A stretch of DNA of 64,000 nucleotides from Solirubrobacterales bacterium (GTDB taxonomy: Bacteria; Actinomycetota; Thermoleophilia; Solirubrobacterales; 70-9): contig JASLIG010000123.1 in NCBI GenBank assembly GCA_030152805.1, positions 24,313-88,312 of the forward strand, read 5' to 3'. Of this stretch, positions 52,749-61,447 are shown piece after piece. The notes beneath the pieces were generated by a model. It made no database searches, was not told the DNA's origin, and saw only the letters and a program-made list of their open reading frames with translations. Numbering within the stretch: position 1 is the first letter of the stretch; every line of letters starts with the position of its first letter. The position numbers and the translations under genes are program-made.

Positions 52749-53222
52749 TCAGCTGGCGGGTGCCATCACGCGGGTGACGCTGTCGCCCACGAAGCAGGGC
52801 TTCTCGTTGCCCTCGACCTCGAGGGTGAAGCGGGTGACCACCTCGTACCAACCGCCGCCCTTCTCGTCGATCGAGACGACCTCGGCCTTGCCGCGGACCT
52901 TGCTGTCGACAGGGACCGGGGCCGGGAAGCGGATCTTGTTCCAGCCGTAGTTGACGCCGAGGGTGAAGCCGGTGGAGGCGATCAGTTCCTTGCGGAAACC
53001 GTCGACCAGGGAGAGGGTGAGGTTGCCGTGGGCGATCGTGGTGCCGAAGGGGCTCTCGGCCTTGGCGCGCTCGACGTCGACGTGGATCCACTGGTCGTCG
53101 CCGGAGAGGTCGGCGAAGGCGTCGATATCCGCCTGAGTAACCGTACGCCACTCGCTCGGACCGATCTCCTGCCCGAGCAAGGCCTGCATGCCCTCGACTC
53201 CCTGTACCTCGACGCTTGCCAT
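52749..53222 (-). CDS. MaoC-like (R)-specific enoyl-CoA hydratase
   Basis: ATG 53222, 157 aa. WRTVTQADIDAFADLSGDDQWIHVDVERAKAESPFGTTIAHGNLTLSL is the hot-dog hydratase motif with catalytic Asp and His; the C-terminal half is a beta-sheet (VPVDSKVRGKAEVVS). It hydrates trans-2-enoyl-CoA or binds a related thioester. It precedes a partial copy of itself at 51873-52076. Confidence 0.9.
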   Translation of the reverse strand: MASVEVQGVEGMQALLGQEIGPSEWRTVTQADIDAFADLSGDDQWIHVDVERAKAESPFGTTIAHGNLTLSLVDGFRKELIASTGFTLGVNYGWNKIRFPAPVPVDSKVRGKAEVVSIDEKGGGWYEVVTRFTLEVEGNEKPCFVGDSVTRVMAPAS

Positions 53223-53233
53223 CGGCGGGCAGT

Positions 53234-55600
53234 CTAGCCGCAAGGCGTGGCGCTGAGCAGGCGACGCAGGAAGGGCTTGCGGTAGCCGCGGCCGTAGGTG
53301 ACCGAGAGACGGCTGTACCAGCGGCGCGAGTCGCAGAGGACTCGGCCGCTGGCCCTCACCCGCGCGTGCGCGGTCCCGCGCGGGTCACAGCAGGGTTTGA
53401 GCAGTTTGAGGTGGCCGAAGCCAACGGCGTTGCGAGAGCCCCAGTGGCGCCAACGGATGGCTTCGAGGCGCCCGAGTCCACCGAAACTGATCCATCGCGG
53501 CCGTTCACCGCAGAAGAGGTGACCGGGCGTGGGACGAGGCAGGCAGGCGCCAACCGGCGGCTTTGGCTTCGGCTGCGACGGCGGTTTCGGGGCGGTTGTG
53601 GGATTTTTCGTGCCGTTCTGCGGCGGGGGTTCTTCGACCGGCGGCGGGGGCGGCAGCTGCGTTTCGATCCGGAAGCTGTTCACGTCGGCTTCCTGGACGG
53701 TCTCGCAATTTGCTGCGACGGCATCGTGTTTGGGCGGCCGGTCGACCAGGGCGGTGTCGGTACCTCCACCGCAATCGACCGGGGAGTCGTCGTCGCCGGA
53801 GTTGGCGAGGATGACGTCGGTGCCTTCGCCGGCGAAGTAGCCGTCGGACCCGGCCCAGCCGAGCAGCTGGTTGTTGCCCGGCCCGCCGTAGAAGACGTCC
53901 GCCGATGACGTGCCCTCGAGATCCTCGATGTTGACCAGCGAGTCGAGGCTGCCGCTCGTGCATTCAGGTGCATCCCCGGCGCCGGGTCTCCCCGCATCGC
54001 CGGCGCCGATCCTCGCCTCCACTCCCGATTTGAACTTGGCCCAGGAAGCGTTGTCGCGTTCGCTTCCGGCGCCGCCGTCGAGCACGTCGCCGTCGCAGAT
54101 CGAGTTGGAGAGGAAGAGGTCGTTGCCGGCTCCGGCGGCGAGGTGGTCGGCGCCACCGTTGTTGAGAAGCGCGTCGTCACCACCCAGGGCGCTCAAGGTG
54201 TCATTGCCGAGACTGCTTTCATTCGGTCCGTCGACGAGGACGTCTTCGCTCGAGTCCTCGCCGGTGAGGGTGTCGCTGCCCTCGCCGCCGGCGGTAATCA
54301 CGGAGGCGGTCGAAGGGAAGCCGCTCGCTTGCAGCACATCGTCGCCGCTCCCGCCGGCGAGCACCAGCGAGTCGAGCGGGGCCGGCAGAACACAGAGGAC
54401 TTCGGACCCCACCGGCGGTTCGCAGCCAGCGCTCGCCGACGAGCCCGAATCGAACTGAGCGAGTGAGCCGGTACCGAGCGCAAACGTCACTCGCGGCGAC
54501 GGCGATGACGCGTAGCTGGCGGTTATTTCGTCCTTCGCGTTGCTGCCGCTGACGTAGAGTTGCGCGCCGGTCGGGAACTCCGGTGCCATCAGGCCGACGC
54601 TGACCTTGCTTGGATCGCGGAGCACCACGCCACCGGTGTTGGTGGCGGACTCGCATTCGAGTTCGGTCGCGTTCACGCAGTGGTCGCTGCCGGCGTCGCC
54701 GTCGGTCGTGTCGCTTCCGAGGCCGCCGTCGAGGTGATCGCCGTCGGTGCCGCCGTGCAGCGTGTCGTCCCCGCCGTTGCCGAGGATCACGTCGGCGCCG
54801 CCACCGCCGTAGAAAGTCTCGTTCTTTTCGCCGCCGACGACGTAGTCGGAGAACGGCGTGCCGATCACGGTCTCGAAGGAGGCGCCTTCGACGTCTTCGT
54901 CGATTCCGCCGCCGGTCGGGGCGACGCCGTTGTCCCCTTCGTTGGCGGTGAGATCGAGGTAGACGCCACGCTCGCCGCTCTGCGAGGGCAGGCCTTTCGA
55001 GGCGGTCGGGTCAAACGAGTGACCGTTGAAGAACCCGGGCGTGACGCCGGTCGAGTAGCTGAGCGTGTCGTTGCCACCGCCGGTGTCGAGAATCGTGTCC
55101 TGGGTCGCGTCGCCGCGAACGTAGTCGTCGTTCGCCTCGCCGTCGATCGAGTCGGCGCCGAAGCCGCCGGACAGCCTGTCGTCACCGGCGCCACCCTCGA
55201 GCAGGTCATCGCCGATGCCGCCGAAGAGCCGATCGTCGCCCGCCCCGCCGAAGAGCCGGTCGTTGCCGCGCTCGCCGTAGACGACGTCGTTGCCCGGCCC
55301 GCCTTCGAAGGTCTGGCTGCCGACGCCGAGATGGCAGCCTTCGGGGCAGCTCGACGCGGCGGCGATCGGCGCCGGCACGATCACGTCGTCGCCCCCTCCC
55401 CCGCTGACCGCGGCGACCCGGGGCGGCACCACGATGCGGTCGTCGCACGGCGTGCCGTAGATCGTGCCGCCGGCGGTGACCGGACCTTCGGCGCAGCTCG
55501 GATTGTCAGGGGCTTCGGCGCCGACCGGCGCTGAAGCAAGCGCCACGACGAGCAGCGCTCCGGCGCTCGAACAGGTACAAAGGCGTCGCATACCCATCAA
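53234..55600 (-). CDS. Secreted RTX (hemolysin-type Ca-binding repeat) protein
   Basis: 788 aa with a signal peptide (start 55600, 55594 or 55591). It has several tracts of GGxGxDxL nonapeptides (GGPGNDVVYGERGNDRLFGGAGDDRL; GGGGADVILGNGGDDTLHGG; GGSGDDVLQASGF; GGPGNNQLLGWAGSDGYF) separated by non-repeat regions, a Pro-rich linker and a basic C-terminal domain rich in Arg/Trp. RTX coils fold on Ca outside the cell. There is no dedicated type I secretion gene nearby, so Sec-dependent export is expected. Confidence 0.85.
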   Translation of the reverse strand: MMGMRRLCTCSSAGALLVVALASAPVGAEAPDNPSCAEGPVTAGGTIYGTPCDDRIVVPPRVAAVSGGGGDDVIVPAPIAAASSCPEGCHLGVGSQTFEGGPGNDVVYGERGNDRLFGGAGDDRLFGGIGDDLLEGGAGDDRLSGGFGADSIDGEANDDYVRGDATQDTILDTGGGNDTLSYSTGVTPGFFNGHSFDPTASKGLPSQSGERGVYLDLTANEGDNGVAPTGGGIDEDVEGASFETVIGTPFSDYVVGGEKNETFYGGGGADVILGNGGDDTLHGGTDGDHLDGGLGSDTTDGDAGSDHCVNATELECESATNTGGVVLRDPSKVSVGLMAPEFPTGAQLYVSGSNAKDEITASYASSPSPRVTFALGTGSLAQFDSGSSASAGCEPPVGSEVLCVLPAPLDSLVLAGGSGDDVLQASGFPSTASVITAGGEGSDTLTGEDSSEDVLVDGPNESSLGNDTLSALGGDDALLNNGGADHLAAGAGNDLFLSNSICDGDVLDGGAGSERDNASWAKFKSGVEARIGAGDAGRPGAGDAPECTSGSLDSLVNIEDLEGTSSADVFYGGPGNNQLLGWAGSDGYFAGEGTDVILANSGDDDSPVDCGGGTDTALVDRPPKHDAVAANCETVQEADVNSFRIETQLPPPPPVEEPPPQNGTKNPTTAPKPPSQPKPKPPVGACLPRPTPGHLFCGERPRWISFGGLGRLEAIRWRHWGSRNAVGFGHLKLLKPCCDPRGTAHARVRASGRVLCDSRRWYSRLSVTYGRGYRKPFLRRLLSATPCG

Positions 55601-55654
55601 CTACTGATACCCGCCGCTCCCAAGCCGATGCGGTTTCGAATCCGGCGGTTTCGC

Positions 55655-56053
55655 TCAGGCGGCGACGACCCGCAGCGGCGCGTGGCGGGCGATCGCGAGG
55701 AAGTCAGCGTCCTGGCAGAGAAGCTCGACCTCGTGCCGGAGCGCCACAGCCGCTATCAGGCAGTCGGTGAGCTTGCGCGGAGTCTCGCCCTGGGCGCGGC
55801 AGAGCCGGTACAGCCCCGCCGCCTGCTCGTAGTCGCCGGGTCCGTCGACGGGGAGGAACTCGGTGCCGTGAAGCAGGCGACGCAGGCGGTCCCGGTCCGC
55901 GTCGTCGCGGGCGCCGGCGAGGATCTCCATCACGATCACGTCGGTGGAGGCCAGGTCGACCCCGTCCTCCAGGGCGGTGCGCAGTCGCAGGTGAACCGGG
56001 CTGCCGGTGGCCCGCAGGAACTCAATCCAGGCTGAGCTATCGACGAGGATCAC
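55655..56053 (-). CDS. vapC: VapC PIN-domain toxin
   Basis: 132 aa, ATG 56053. MILVDSSAWIEFLR (first Asp), STDVIVMEILAGARDD (Glu), LTDCLIAAVALRHEVELLCQDADF (Asp pair). Full PIN active site. It overlaps the antitoxin by 4 bp. Confidence 0.88.
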   Translation of the reverse strand: MILVDSSAWIEFLRATGSPVHLRLRTALEDGVDLASTDVIVMEILAGARDDADRDRLRRLLHGTEFLPVDGPGDYEQAAGLYRLCRAQGETPRKLTDCLIAAVALRHEVELLCQDADFLAIARHAPLRVVAA

Positions 56054-56262
56054 GGCTCGGGCACGTCTTCCCGGGTACGAATCTCGTCGAGGTCACCGGC
56101 CCAGCCGCTCCCCTCGGCGGCGAGCATCTCGGCGCGGCTCATTGGCTCGCCGACCAGCCTGCGCAGCGCCAGGTCAACCGCCTCCCGCTTGCTGCGGAGC
56201 CGGTAGAGGCGCATGGCGCGGCCTACGAGCTGATCGTCGATCTCGATGTTCGTCCGGGTCAC
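56050..56262 (-). CDS. vapB: VapB-type antitoxin
   Basis: GTG 56262, 70 aa: VTRTNIEIDDQLVGRAMRLYRLRSKREAVDLALRRLVG, the VapB (ribbon-helix-helix, type II TA) N-terminus, then an acidic tail WAGDLDEIRTREDVPEP that binds the toxin. The longer frame is a shadow of the neighbouring gene. Confidence 0.85.
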   Translation of the reverse strand: MTRTNIEIDDQLVGRAMRLYRLRSKREAVDLALRRLVGEPMSRAEMLAAEGSGWAGDLDEIRTREDVPEP

Positions 56263-56271
56263 AAAGGGAAT

Positions 56272-56289
56272 ATACACCCTTGAGTGTAT
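56272..56289. promoter_or_regulatory. Operator of the VapBC module
   Basis: ATACAC (56272-56277) and GTGTAT (56284-56289) form a perfect inverted repeat just upstream of vapB, and GATACACCC recurs right after at 56291. This fits a repeated half-site for VapB. Confidence 0.6.
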
Positions 56290-56348
56290 GGATACACCCA
56301 AGTTGTTCGGACCCTCACGAACGGCGGTTTTTCTCGCCAGCGAAGGCG

Positions 56349-57674
56349 TCAAGCCACCAACCTCACTTCGAAGCTCGGGACGGCAAGAGCGCCGGCGCCA
56401 CCGAGGAGGGCGAGGATGCGGCTGACGTAGGCCTGGGTCTCGGGAATCGAAGGGATGCAGCCACAGGCTTCGACCGGGGCGGGACCGGCGTTGTAGGCGG
56501 CGAGGGCGAGCTGGGGCGAGCCAAACCGATGGAGCAGGTCGGACATGAGATGGGCCTCGGCGTCGATCGCTTCGACCGGATCGAAGGGATCGCGCAAGCC
56601 GTAGGCGGCGGCCGTCGACGGAATGAACTGGGCAATCCCCTGGGCACCCGCGGGCGAGCTGGCAAAGGGGTCGAAGTTCGACTCGGCCATCAGCTGGGCG
56701 GCGAGCAGCCCGGCGGAGACGTTCCAGCGGGAGGCCGAGCGGACCAGCGGCTGGCGGAAGCGTGGGGGGACGAACGCGGGCAACGAGACGGCCGAGATGA
56801 CCCCGTCTCCCCCGCCCACGCCGATCGCCTCGCCGGCCTCCGAGCACGGTGGCGGCCCGGCGGCGTAGCCGTAGTGCCACGCCTCCCAGCTGTAGCGTTG
56901 GACGAAGCCGAAGCCACCCGCGTTGGCGGCGAGCCAGCCATAGGCGGTTTCCGGGCCGAGATCGAGCTCGGTGGCGCAGCGATGCAGGGAGTGGCCGGGC
57001 GGCGCGACCCAGGTCGGATCGGGATGGGCGGCAAAGAGTGCCGCCTGTTCGGCGTCCGAGCGGAAAGCCGAGTTGACGATCAGGCTCAGGCCAGCCCGGG
57101 CCGCGGCCGCCGCCATGCGATCGAACGCCGCCGCCACGTCCGGCCTCATTCCGTGTCCCTGGCGATAGACGAGGGGGCCGCTGTAGCCGCCGCCCGTGGC
57201 CATCGCCGCCCCGGACGGCGCCGGCGGCGTCGCGGGGGCGCCCGCTTCAGCGACCGCGGACGCTTCGACGCGCGCCGGATCGTCGGTTTCCAGGTCGGCG
57301 AGCACGGCAGCTCTGACCCGAAGCGGCGCGAAGGAGGTCCGATCGGGAAAGGAGACACGGAGACGACTGGGGGCAACGTCGTTCGCCTTGGCGGCGTCGA
57401 GGGCCGCGGAGCGGGCGCGGGCCATGTAAGTGGCCTTATCGAGATGGCGTGGATCGACAGTCCCGTCGGCGAGCCGCGCCGGAGAGAGCAGCCGCTCCAG
57501 GTCATCGCGCATCGAGCGTGCCGCCGAGACCGCGGCCAGGTCGGCCGCACGCTGCACCCTGCCCTTGCCCACCACCGCGCCGGAGATCGCAACCAGGATC
57601 AGCGCACCCGCGACCAGCGCAAGGCTCGCACCAAGCGCGAGCGGCAGCGCTTGTCCCCTCTCTCCTCTTCCCAT
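56349..57674 (-). CDS. Fusion: TadG-like anchor, VanY-type peptidase, lytic transglycosylase
   Basis: 441 aa. Residues 1-60 are the TadG/TadE-like N-terminus (GERGQALPLALGASLALVAGALILVAISG then QRAADLAAVSAARSM). Residues about 165-285 are an M15 D,D-carboxypeptidase (NSAFRSDAEQAALF, GHSLHRCATELDLG, WEAWHYGY: the zinc His/Asp/His). Residues about 310-430 are an SLT/GH23 transglycosylase (LLAAQLMAESNFDP, GAQGIAQFIPSTAAAYG, ALAAYNAGP). Two cell-wall hydrolases in one chain joined to a pilus/secretion-type anchor would locally open peptidoglycan, perhaps for a Tad apparatus. Confidence 0.9.
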   Translation of the reverse strand: MGRGERGQALPLALGASLALVAGALILVAISGAVVGKGRVQRAADLAAVSAARSMRDDLERLLSPARLADGTVDPRHLDKATYMARARSAALDAAKANDVAPSRLRVSFPDRTSFAPLRVRAAVLADLETDDPARVEASAVAEAGAPATPPAPSGAAMATGGGYSGPLVYRQGHGMRPDVAAAFDRMAAAAARAGLSLIVNSAFRSDAEQAALFAAHPDPTWVAPPGHSLHRCATELDLGPETAYGWLAANAGGFGFVQRYSWEAWHYGYAAGPPPCSEAGEAIGVGGGDGVISAVSLPAFVPPRFRQPLVRSASRWNVSAGLLAAQLMAESNFDPFASSPAGAQGIAQFIPSTAAAYGLRDPFDPVEAIDAEAHLMSDLLHRFGSPQLALAAYNAGPAPVEACGCIPSIPETQAYVSRILALLGGAGALAVPSFEVRLVA

Positions 57675-57759
57675 GCCGGCACCCTGGCCGGCAAAAGCGC
57701 GCGTGTGGCGCGCCGAATCACGCGGTTTCGTGCCCCGACCCGCTCAGGGCGGAGTGCCG

Positions 57760-58755
57760 TCAGCGAGCCCGTACGGCGGCGATCGTCTGCTCGAGCGTCT
57801 GGCGGGCGTCGTAGTGGGGCATCCAGTGCAGCTTGCGGCGGGCGCGGGTGGTGTCCATCAGCACCGGCCGCCGCACCGCCTCGATCCAAGCCGCCTCATC
57901 GGGCAGGAAGGGCATCAGGGCCACCGCCTCGGCAGCGACGCCGACCGCCAGGTGCGGGGCGGGAACCGCGTGCCAGCCGAGCGCGTGGGCGAGGTCCGTG
58001 ATCGTCAGCTGCCCCGGCCCGGCGAGGTTGTAGACGCCCGGCTCGCCGTGGCCGAGCACGGCGGCTGCCAGCGCCGCGGCGACGTCGTCGTGGTGAACGA
58101 GCTGGAAGGGCACGCCGGGGTCCGGCAGGACCGGCCGCAGCTCGGGCACCTTGCCGAGGGCCCAACGCACCGGCCCGGGAATGCGCTGTCCCATCGCCAG
58201 CAGGGGGATCAGGTCGAGCAGCAGCGTCGCTTCCGGTCCGGCGACGATGCAGGGGCGGAAGACGTAGGCCTCTGTGCCCGCATCCGCGAGCGCCTCGCTG
58301 AGCTCGGCCTCGACCGCGGCCTTGTGAGCCGAGTAAGGGTGGCGCGAGGTGCCGTGTACCGGCTCTTCCTCGTCGAGCAGCGCCGGCATGCCGCGGCTGA
58401 AACCGTAGGCGGCGACCGAGGAGGTGTAGACGAGCCGCCTCGCGCCGGCCGCGACGCTCGCCTCGAAGACGTTGCGCGAGCCGGTCAGGTTGACCTCGCG
58501 ACTGTCGCTGTCGCCGGCGACGATCGCGAAGGCGAGGTGGACGACCACGTCGGCGTCCTCGACCAGGGCCTCGACCGCCTCGCGGTCGAGCACGTCGCCG
58601 CGCCGGTATTCGGTCTTCTCCCAGCCCTTGCCGGCGAGGTCGAAGGGCCGCCTCGCCATCCCAATTACCCGCTCGACCTCGGGCGTCCGCTCGAGGGCGG
58701 AGATGAAGGCTCGGCCGATCTCCCCGGTGGGGCCGGTGACGGCAACGGTCAGCAT
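57760..58755 (-). CDS. NAD-dependent epimerase/dehydratase family protein
   Basis: 331 aa, ATG 58755. VAVTGPTGEIGRAFISAL is the NAD loop, RRLVYTSSVAAYGF the catalytic Ser region, HPYSAHKAAVEAEL the Tyr-x3-Lys, FRPCIVAGPEA the substrate-binding end. The extended SDR (SDR_a) substrate is unknown. It lies between the tad-like genes and a TA module. Confidence 0.9.
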   Translation of the reverse strand: MLTVAVTGPTGEIGRAFISALERTPEVERVIGMARRPFDLAGKGWEKTEYRRGDVLDREAVEALVEDADVVVHLAFAIVAGDSDSREVNLTGSRNVFEASVAAGARRLVYTSSVAAYGFSRGMPALLDEEEPVHGTSRHPYSAHKAAVEAELSEALADAGTEAYVFRPCIVAGPEATLLLDLIPLLAMGQRIPGPVRWALGKVPELRPVLPDPGVPFQLVHHDDVAAALAAAVLGHGEPGVYNLAGPGQLTITDLAHALGWHAVPAPHLAVGVAAEAVALMPFLPDEAAWIEAVRRPVLMDTTRARRKLHWMPHYDARQTLEQTIAAVRAR

Positions 58756-58810
58756 GGCGCGATTCTCGCGAAACCGGAACAGTGGCGGCGTGCGACCGTT
58801 CGCACCGAGG

Positions 58811-59218
58811 TCAGCCAGTCACGTCGACGATCTCGATCAGGTCCTCGAGGCCGCGCAGATCCTTGGGGTTGCGGGTGTAGAGGGGAAGGTCATGCGCGAG
58901 CGCAGTGGCGGCGATCATCAGGTCGACGGCGCGTCCGCCGCGTGGTTTGCGCCCCGCGTTGTCAGCCGCGACATGGATGCGACCGTAGGCGCGAGCGCAA
59001 TCTGAATCGAAAGGGACCGTTTCCAGGTGCGCCTCGACGTGCTGAAGCGTTAGCTGGCGTCGCGCCCGTGTCAGCTCGTCGCCCGCTGCGTGCGGCCCAG
59101 CGGTCAACTCAGCGAGAGTAAGCGACGAGATCGCGATTTCGGCCGGGACTTTCGCTGGGTCGAGAGATGCCAGGTCAACCGCGACCGAAGTGTCGATCAG
59201 GCCGCGGTCTTCACTCAA
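58811..59218 (-). CDS. PIN-domain toxin of a VapBC-type pair
   Basis: TTG 59218 overlaps the antitoxin end. 135 aa: GLIDTSVAVDLASL (Asp), SLTLAELTAG (Glu), AVDLMIAATALAHDLPLYTRNPKDL (Asp pair). Same coupled layout as the other PIN modules here. The longer upstream frame is a shadow. Confidence 0.86.
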   Translation of the reverse strand: MSEDRGLIDTSVAVDLASLDPAKVPAEIAISSLTLAELTAGPHAAGDELTRARRQLTLQHVEAHLETVPFDSDCARAYGRIHVAADNAGRKPRGGRAVDLMIAATALAHDLPLYTRNPKDLRGLEDLIEIVDVTG

Positions 59219-59474
59219 CCCAGTAGCGAGGCGTGGGATCCTGATCGACGTAACGGTCGAGGTCCGCTCGAAGCTCCTCGTAGTCGATGCTGGGAACGTT
59301 TTGGAAGGCAGCGATGAGCTGCCTCGTCGGGACGAACTGGCGTCGCTTGTACGGGCGCAGTTCACCGACCGGCTTGCCGTTCCGGGTCACTATGAAGTCT
59401 TTGCCTTTGTCGAGCTCTCGCATGATCTCCCCGCTGTTGTTGCGCAGTTCCCGCTGTGTCAGCTCTTTGCCCAT
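59211..59474 (-). CDS. Phd/YefM-type antitoxin
   Basis: ATG 59474, 87 aa: MGKELTQRELRNNSGEIMRELDKGKDFIVTRNGKPVGELRPY, the Phd/YefM fold, followed by a toxin-binding tail (SIDYEELRADLDRYVDQDPT). The 22 codons upstream in the open frame are ignored since the strand-1 motif begins at the inner ATG. Confidence 0.85.
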   Translation of the reverse strand: MGKELTQRELRNNSGEIMRELDKGKDFIVTRNGKPVGELRPYKRRQFVPTRQLIAAFQNVPSIDYEELRADLDRYVDQDPTPRYWVE

Positions 59475-60090
59475 CGTTTTCAGCGTAGCACGCGTGCTCC
59501 GCTGAAATTTGGCTTTCCAAAAGGGCTTTGCGCAGGCCATGCGGAAGGCCTCCCGGAGCCTCAGCCGGCAGGAGGCCGAACAGGGCCCGGCGCGCGGCGA
59601 CCCACGCCAGCGGGCGCTTGAGGACGCGGACGCGAAGCTCGCGCGCGAGCAGATCGGGCACCGCGAGGGCCGTGAGCGCCCTGGCCTCGCCCAGGTCGGC
59701 GCGGAGCAGAACGCCGGTGGGGACGACGCCGGGCGCTTCCAGGGCAGCCCTGAGGGCGTCGGCCGGGCCGTGCAAGACCGCGACCGAGTCCCGCACCAGC
59801 GGCAGCGCTGCGCGCAGCGATTCGAGTGGCTCGCGGTCCTCGGGTATGGCGAGGTGGCAGGTCTGCCCTCTCGATGCCGCTCGCAACGCCGGCAGGTGCA
59901 CCGCCAGCCGCTCCTCCAGCTCGCGGGCTCCGCTCGAAGCGACGAGCGTCGGCCGGGGCGGGCGTCCGCCCAGGTCGATCAGCAGGCCCGGCCGGTCGGG
60001 CTCCGAACCGGCGCAGGTCAGCGCCGCCGCCGCAGCCTTCGATCCGCTCGCGCCGCCGACCGGACCAACGAGGACGAAGCGCCCGCTCAT
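59362..60090 (-). CDS. CpaE/TadZ-like P-loop protein with a foreign C-terminal tail
   Basis: 242 aa, ATG 60090. The start FVLVGPVGGASGSKAAAAAL looks like a degenerate P-loop and the body (GLLIDLGGRPPRP, RPLAWVAARRALFGLLP) is MinD/CpaE-like. After GLPHGLRKALLE the frame runs on for about 50 residues into the antitoxin gene (59362-59474), giving a basic, low-complexity tail (QQQRGDHARARQRQRL). The toxin-antitoxin pair probably inserted at its natural end. It is coupled to the two TadE-like genes upstream. Confidence 0.6.
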   Translation of the reverse strand: MSGRFVLVGPVGGASGSKAAAAALTCAGSEPDRPGLLIDLGGRPPRPTLVASSGARELEERLAVHLPALRAASRGQTCHLAIPEDREPLESLRAALPLVRDSVAVLHGPADALRAALEAPGVVPTGVLLRADLGEARALTALAVPDLLARELRVRVLKRPLAWVAARRALFGLLPAEAPGGLPHGLRKALLESQISAEHACYAENDGQRADTAGTAQQQRGDHARARQRQRLHSDPERQAGR

Positions 60091-60422
60091 CGTCCCGGCG
60101 GCCTCGCGTAGCTGCTGCTGGTCACCGCCAGCGCGTCGCCCACGGCCGGGAGCAGCGAGGGGGGCCTGAGCCGCACCGTCACCTCTCCCCCGCTGACCGA
60201 GATCTCGGCGCCGTCTGCCGCCCAGCCGGGCAGCGACTCCCTGGCCGCTGCCTTTGCCGGCCGGCCCGCGACGAGGGCGAGCGAGCCGGCCTCGGCGGCG
60301 CCGTCGGACACGGTCAGCGCGTAGCCCGTGAGCAAGAGCTGCAGGGCCACCGCGCCGGCGAGCACCAGGAGCGGGATCGCCGCGATCAACTCGACCGTCG
60401 CCTGCCCGGCCTCCCTATTCAT
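60087..60422 (-). CDS. TadE-like pilus-assembly/secretion protein
   Basis: 111 aa: N-terminal EAGQATVELIAAIPLLVLAGAVALQLLLTGYALT is the TadE-type short leader plus single helix with its conserved Glu; a small external domain follows. It overlaps its neighbours by 4-8 bp. Confidence 0.8.
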   Translation of the reverse strand: MNREAGQATVELIAAIPLLVLAGAVALQLLLTGYALTVSDGAAEAGSLALVAGRPAKAAARESLPGWAADGAEISVSGGEVTVRLRPPSLLPAVGDALAVTSSSYARPPGR

Positions 60423-60765
60423 CGGGCAACTCGCTCGCCGCCCCGACGGTCAAGCGCGGCAGCGCCGGCAGCAGCCGCGGGATCGCCACCTCTACGGAGA
60501 CGCCGTCCGAATCGCTCACCTTCGCTCCGTCCCGCAGAAGCGAGGGCAGTGCCCGCCGCGCCGCCTCGACTGCATTACCGCCGACGATCGCCGCCCTCGC
60601 TCCCGCCCGCGCGGCGACGCCGGCCGACCAGAGCGCTTGCCCGGCGAGCGCCAGCTGCGCCGCCACCAGGACCGCCAGCAGCAGGAAGGGAATCGCCGCG
60701 ATCAACTCGACCGAGGCGGTCCCCTCCTCCCTGTGGCCTGCGCTGCTGGCGGTCGGTGACGGCAC
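60415..60765 (-). CDS. TadE-like pilus-assembly/secretion protein
   Basis: 116 aa. EEGTASVELIAAIPFLLLAVLVAAQLALAGQALWSAGVAARAGARAAIVGG is the TadE/pseudopilin pattern. First gene of the row 60765-59362 and closely similar at the N-terminus to its downstream paralogue. Confidence 0.8.
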   Translation of the reverse strand: MPSPTASSAGHREEGTASVELIAAIPFLLLAVLVAAQLALAGQALWSAGVAARAGARAAIVGGNAVEAARRALPSLLRDGAKVSDSDGVSVEVAIPRLLPALPRLTVGAASELPDE

Positions 60766-60833
60766 CGCGCGACTGTCGCAGGCGCGGGCGCGCGTGTGGC
60801 GCGCTCAGTCGCGCGAATCAGTCACCCAACCGT

Positions 60834-61205
60834 TCAGTAGGAGTTGGCGTCGATCCAGATTCGCCAGATCGCCGCCACCGAGGCACCGAGCAGAATCAGC
60901 CAGAGCAGCGTGCCGCCGCCGCTGGAGAGGAGCTCGTCGCTGCCGGCGATCAGCAGCGCGATCATGCCCAGCGCGGCGTAGAGGATGCCCCGACGCGCAT
61001 CGGTCAACGTCGCCAAGGACAGCTGATTCTGGCGGCTGAGCACGAAGATCATCCAGGCCAGTGCGGCAAGAAAGCCCATCGTGATCGCGGTCAGGACCGC
61101 TTCGGCGAAGTTCCCGCCGGAGGGAGCGAAGGCAACCACCAGCGCCAGCGCCATGACGATCGCGACGTTGCGGAGCGTGCGCACGGGGAGAATTTTACGC
61201 CCCAA
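60834..61205 (-). CDS. Membrane protein, unknown function
   Basis: 123 aa with about four hydrophobic segments (NVAIVMALALVVAFAP, AVLTAITMGFLAALAWMIFVL, GILYAALGMIALLIAG, GGTLLWLILLGASVAAIWRIW). It follows the pit-linked gene by 3 bp and is likely in the same transcript. No family recognised. Confidence 0.65.
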   Translation of the reverse strand: MGRKILPVRTLRNVAIVMALALVVAFAPSGGNFAEAVLTAITMGFLAALAWMIFVLSRQNQLSLATLTDARRGILYAALGMIALLIAGSDELLSSGGGTLLWLILLGASVAAIWRIWIDANSY

Positions 61206-61208
61206 GGG

Positions 61209-61445
61209 CTACTTGCTCGACATGATCACGATGCCGAAGACGACCGCCGCCGCTGTCAGCAGTGCGGCCAAGCCGGCCAGCACCGCCGCCGCCCCCGCCG
61301 CCAGCTGGCGATCGGCGCGACTGAGATCGGCGAAACGCGCGGCGCCCCAGATGCCAACGGAGAACACAACGGTGATACCGACGCCGGCGATCAGCGAAGC
61401 GACGACGGTCTCGATCAGCTCCTTGGTCTCAACGACCACGGCCAT
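61209..61445 (-). CDS. Small membrane protein linked to the phosphate transporter
   Basis: 78 aa with two hydrophobic segments (SLIAGVGITVVFSVGIWGAARF; AVLAGLAALLTAAAVVFGIVI), 2 bp after the pit stop. Conserved small genes of this kind occur beside pit in actinobacteria. Role unknown. Confidence 0.7.
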   Translation of the reverse strand: MAVVVETKELIETVVASLIAGVGITVVFSVGIWGAARFADLSRADRQLAAGAAAVLAGLAALLTAAAVVFGIVIMSSK

Positions 61446-61447
61446 GC

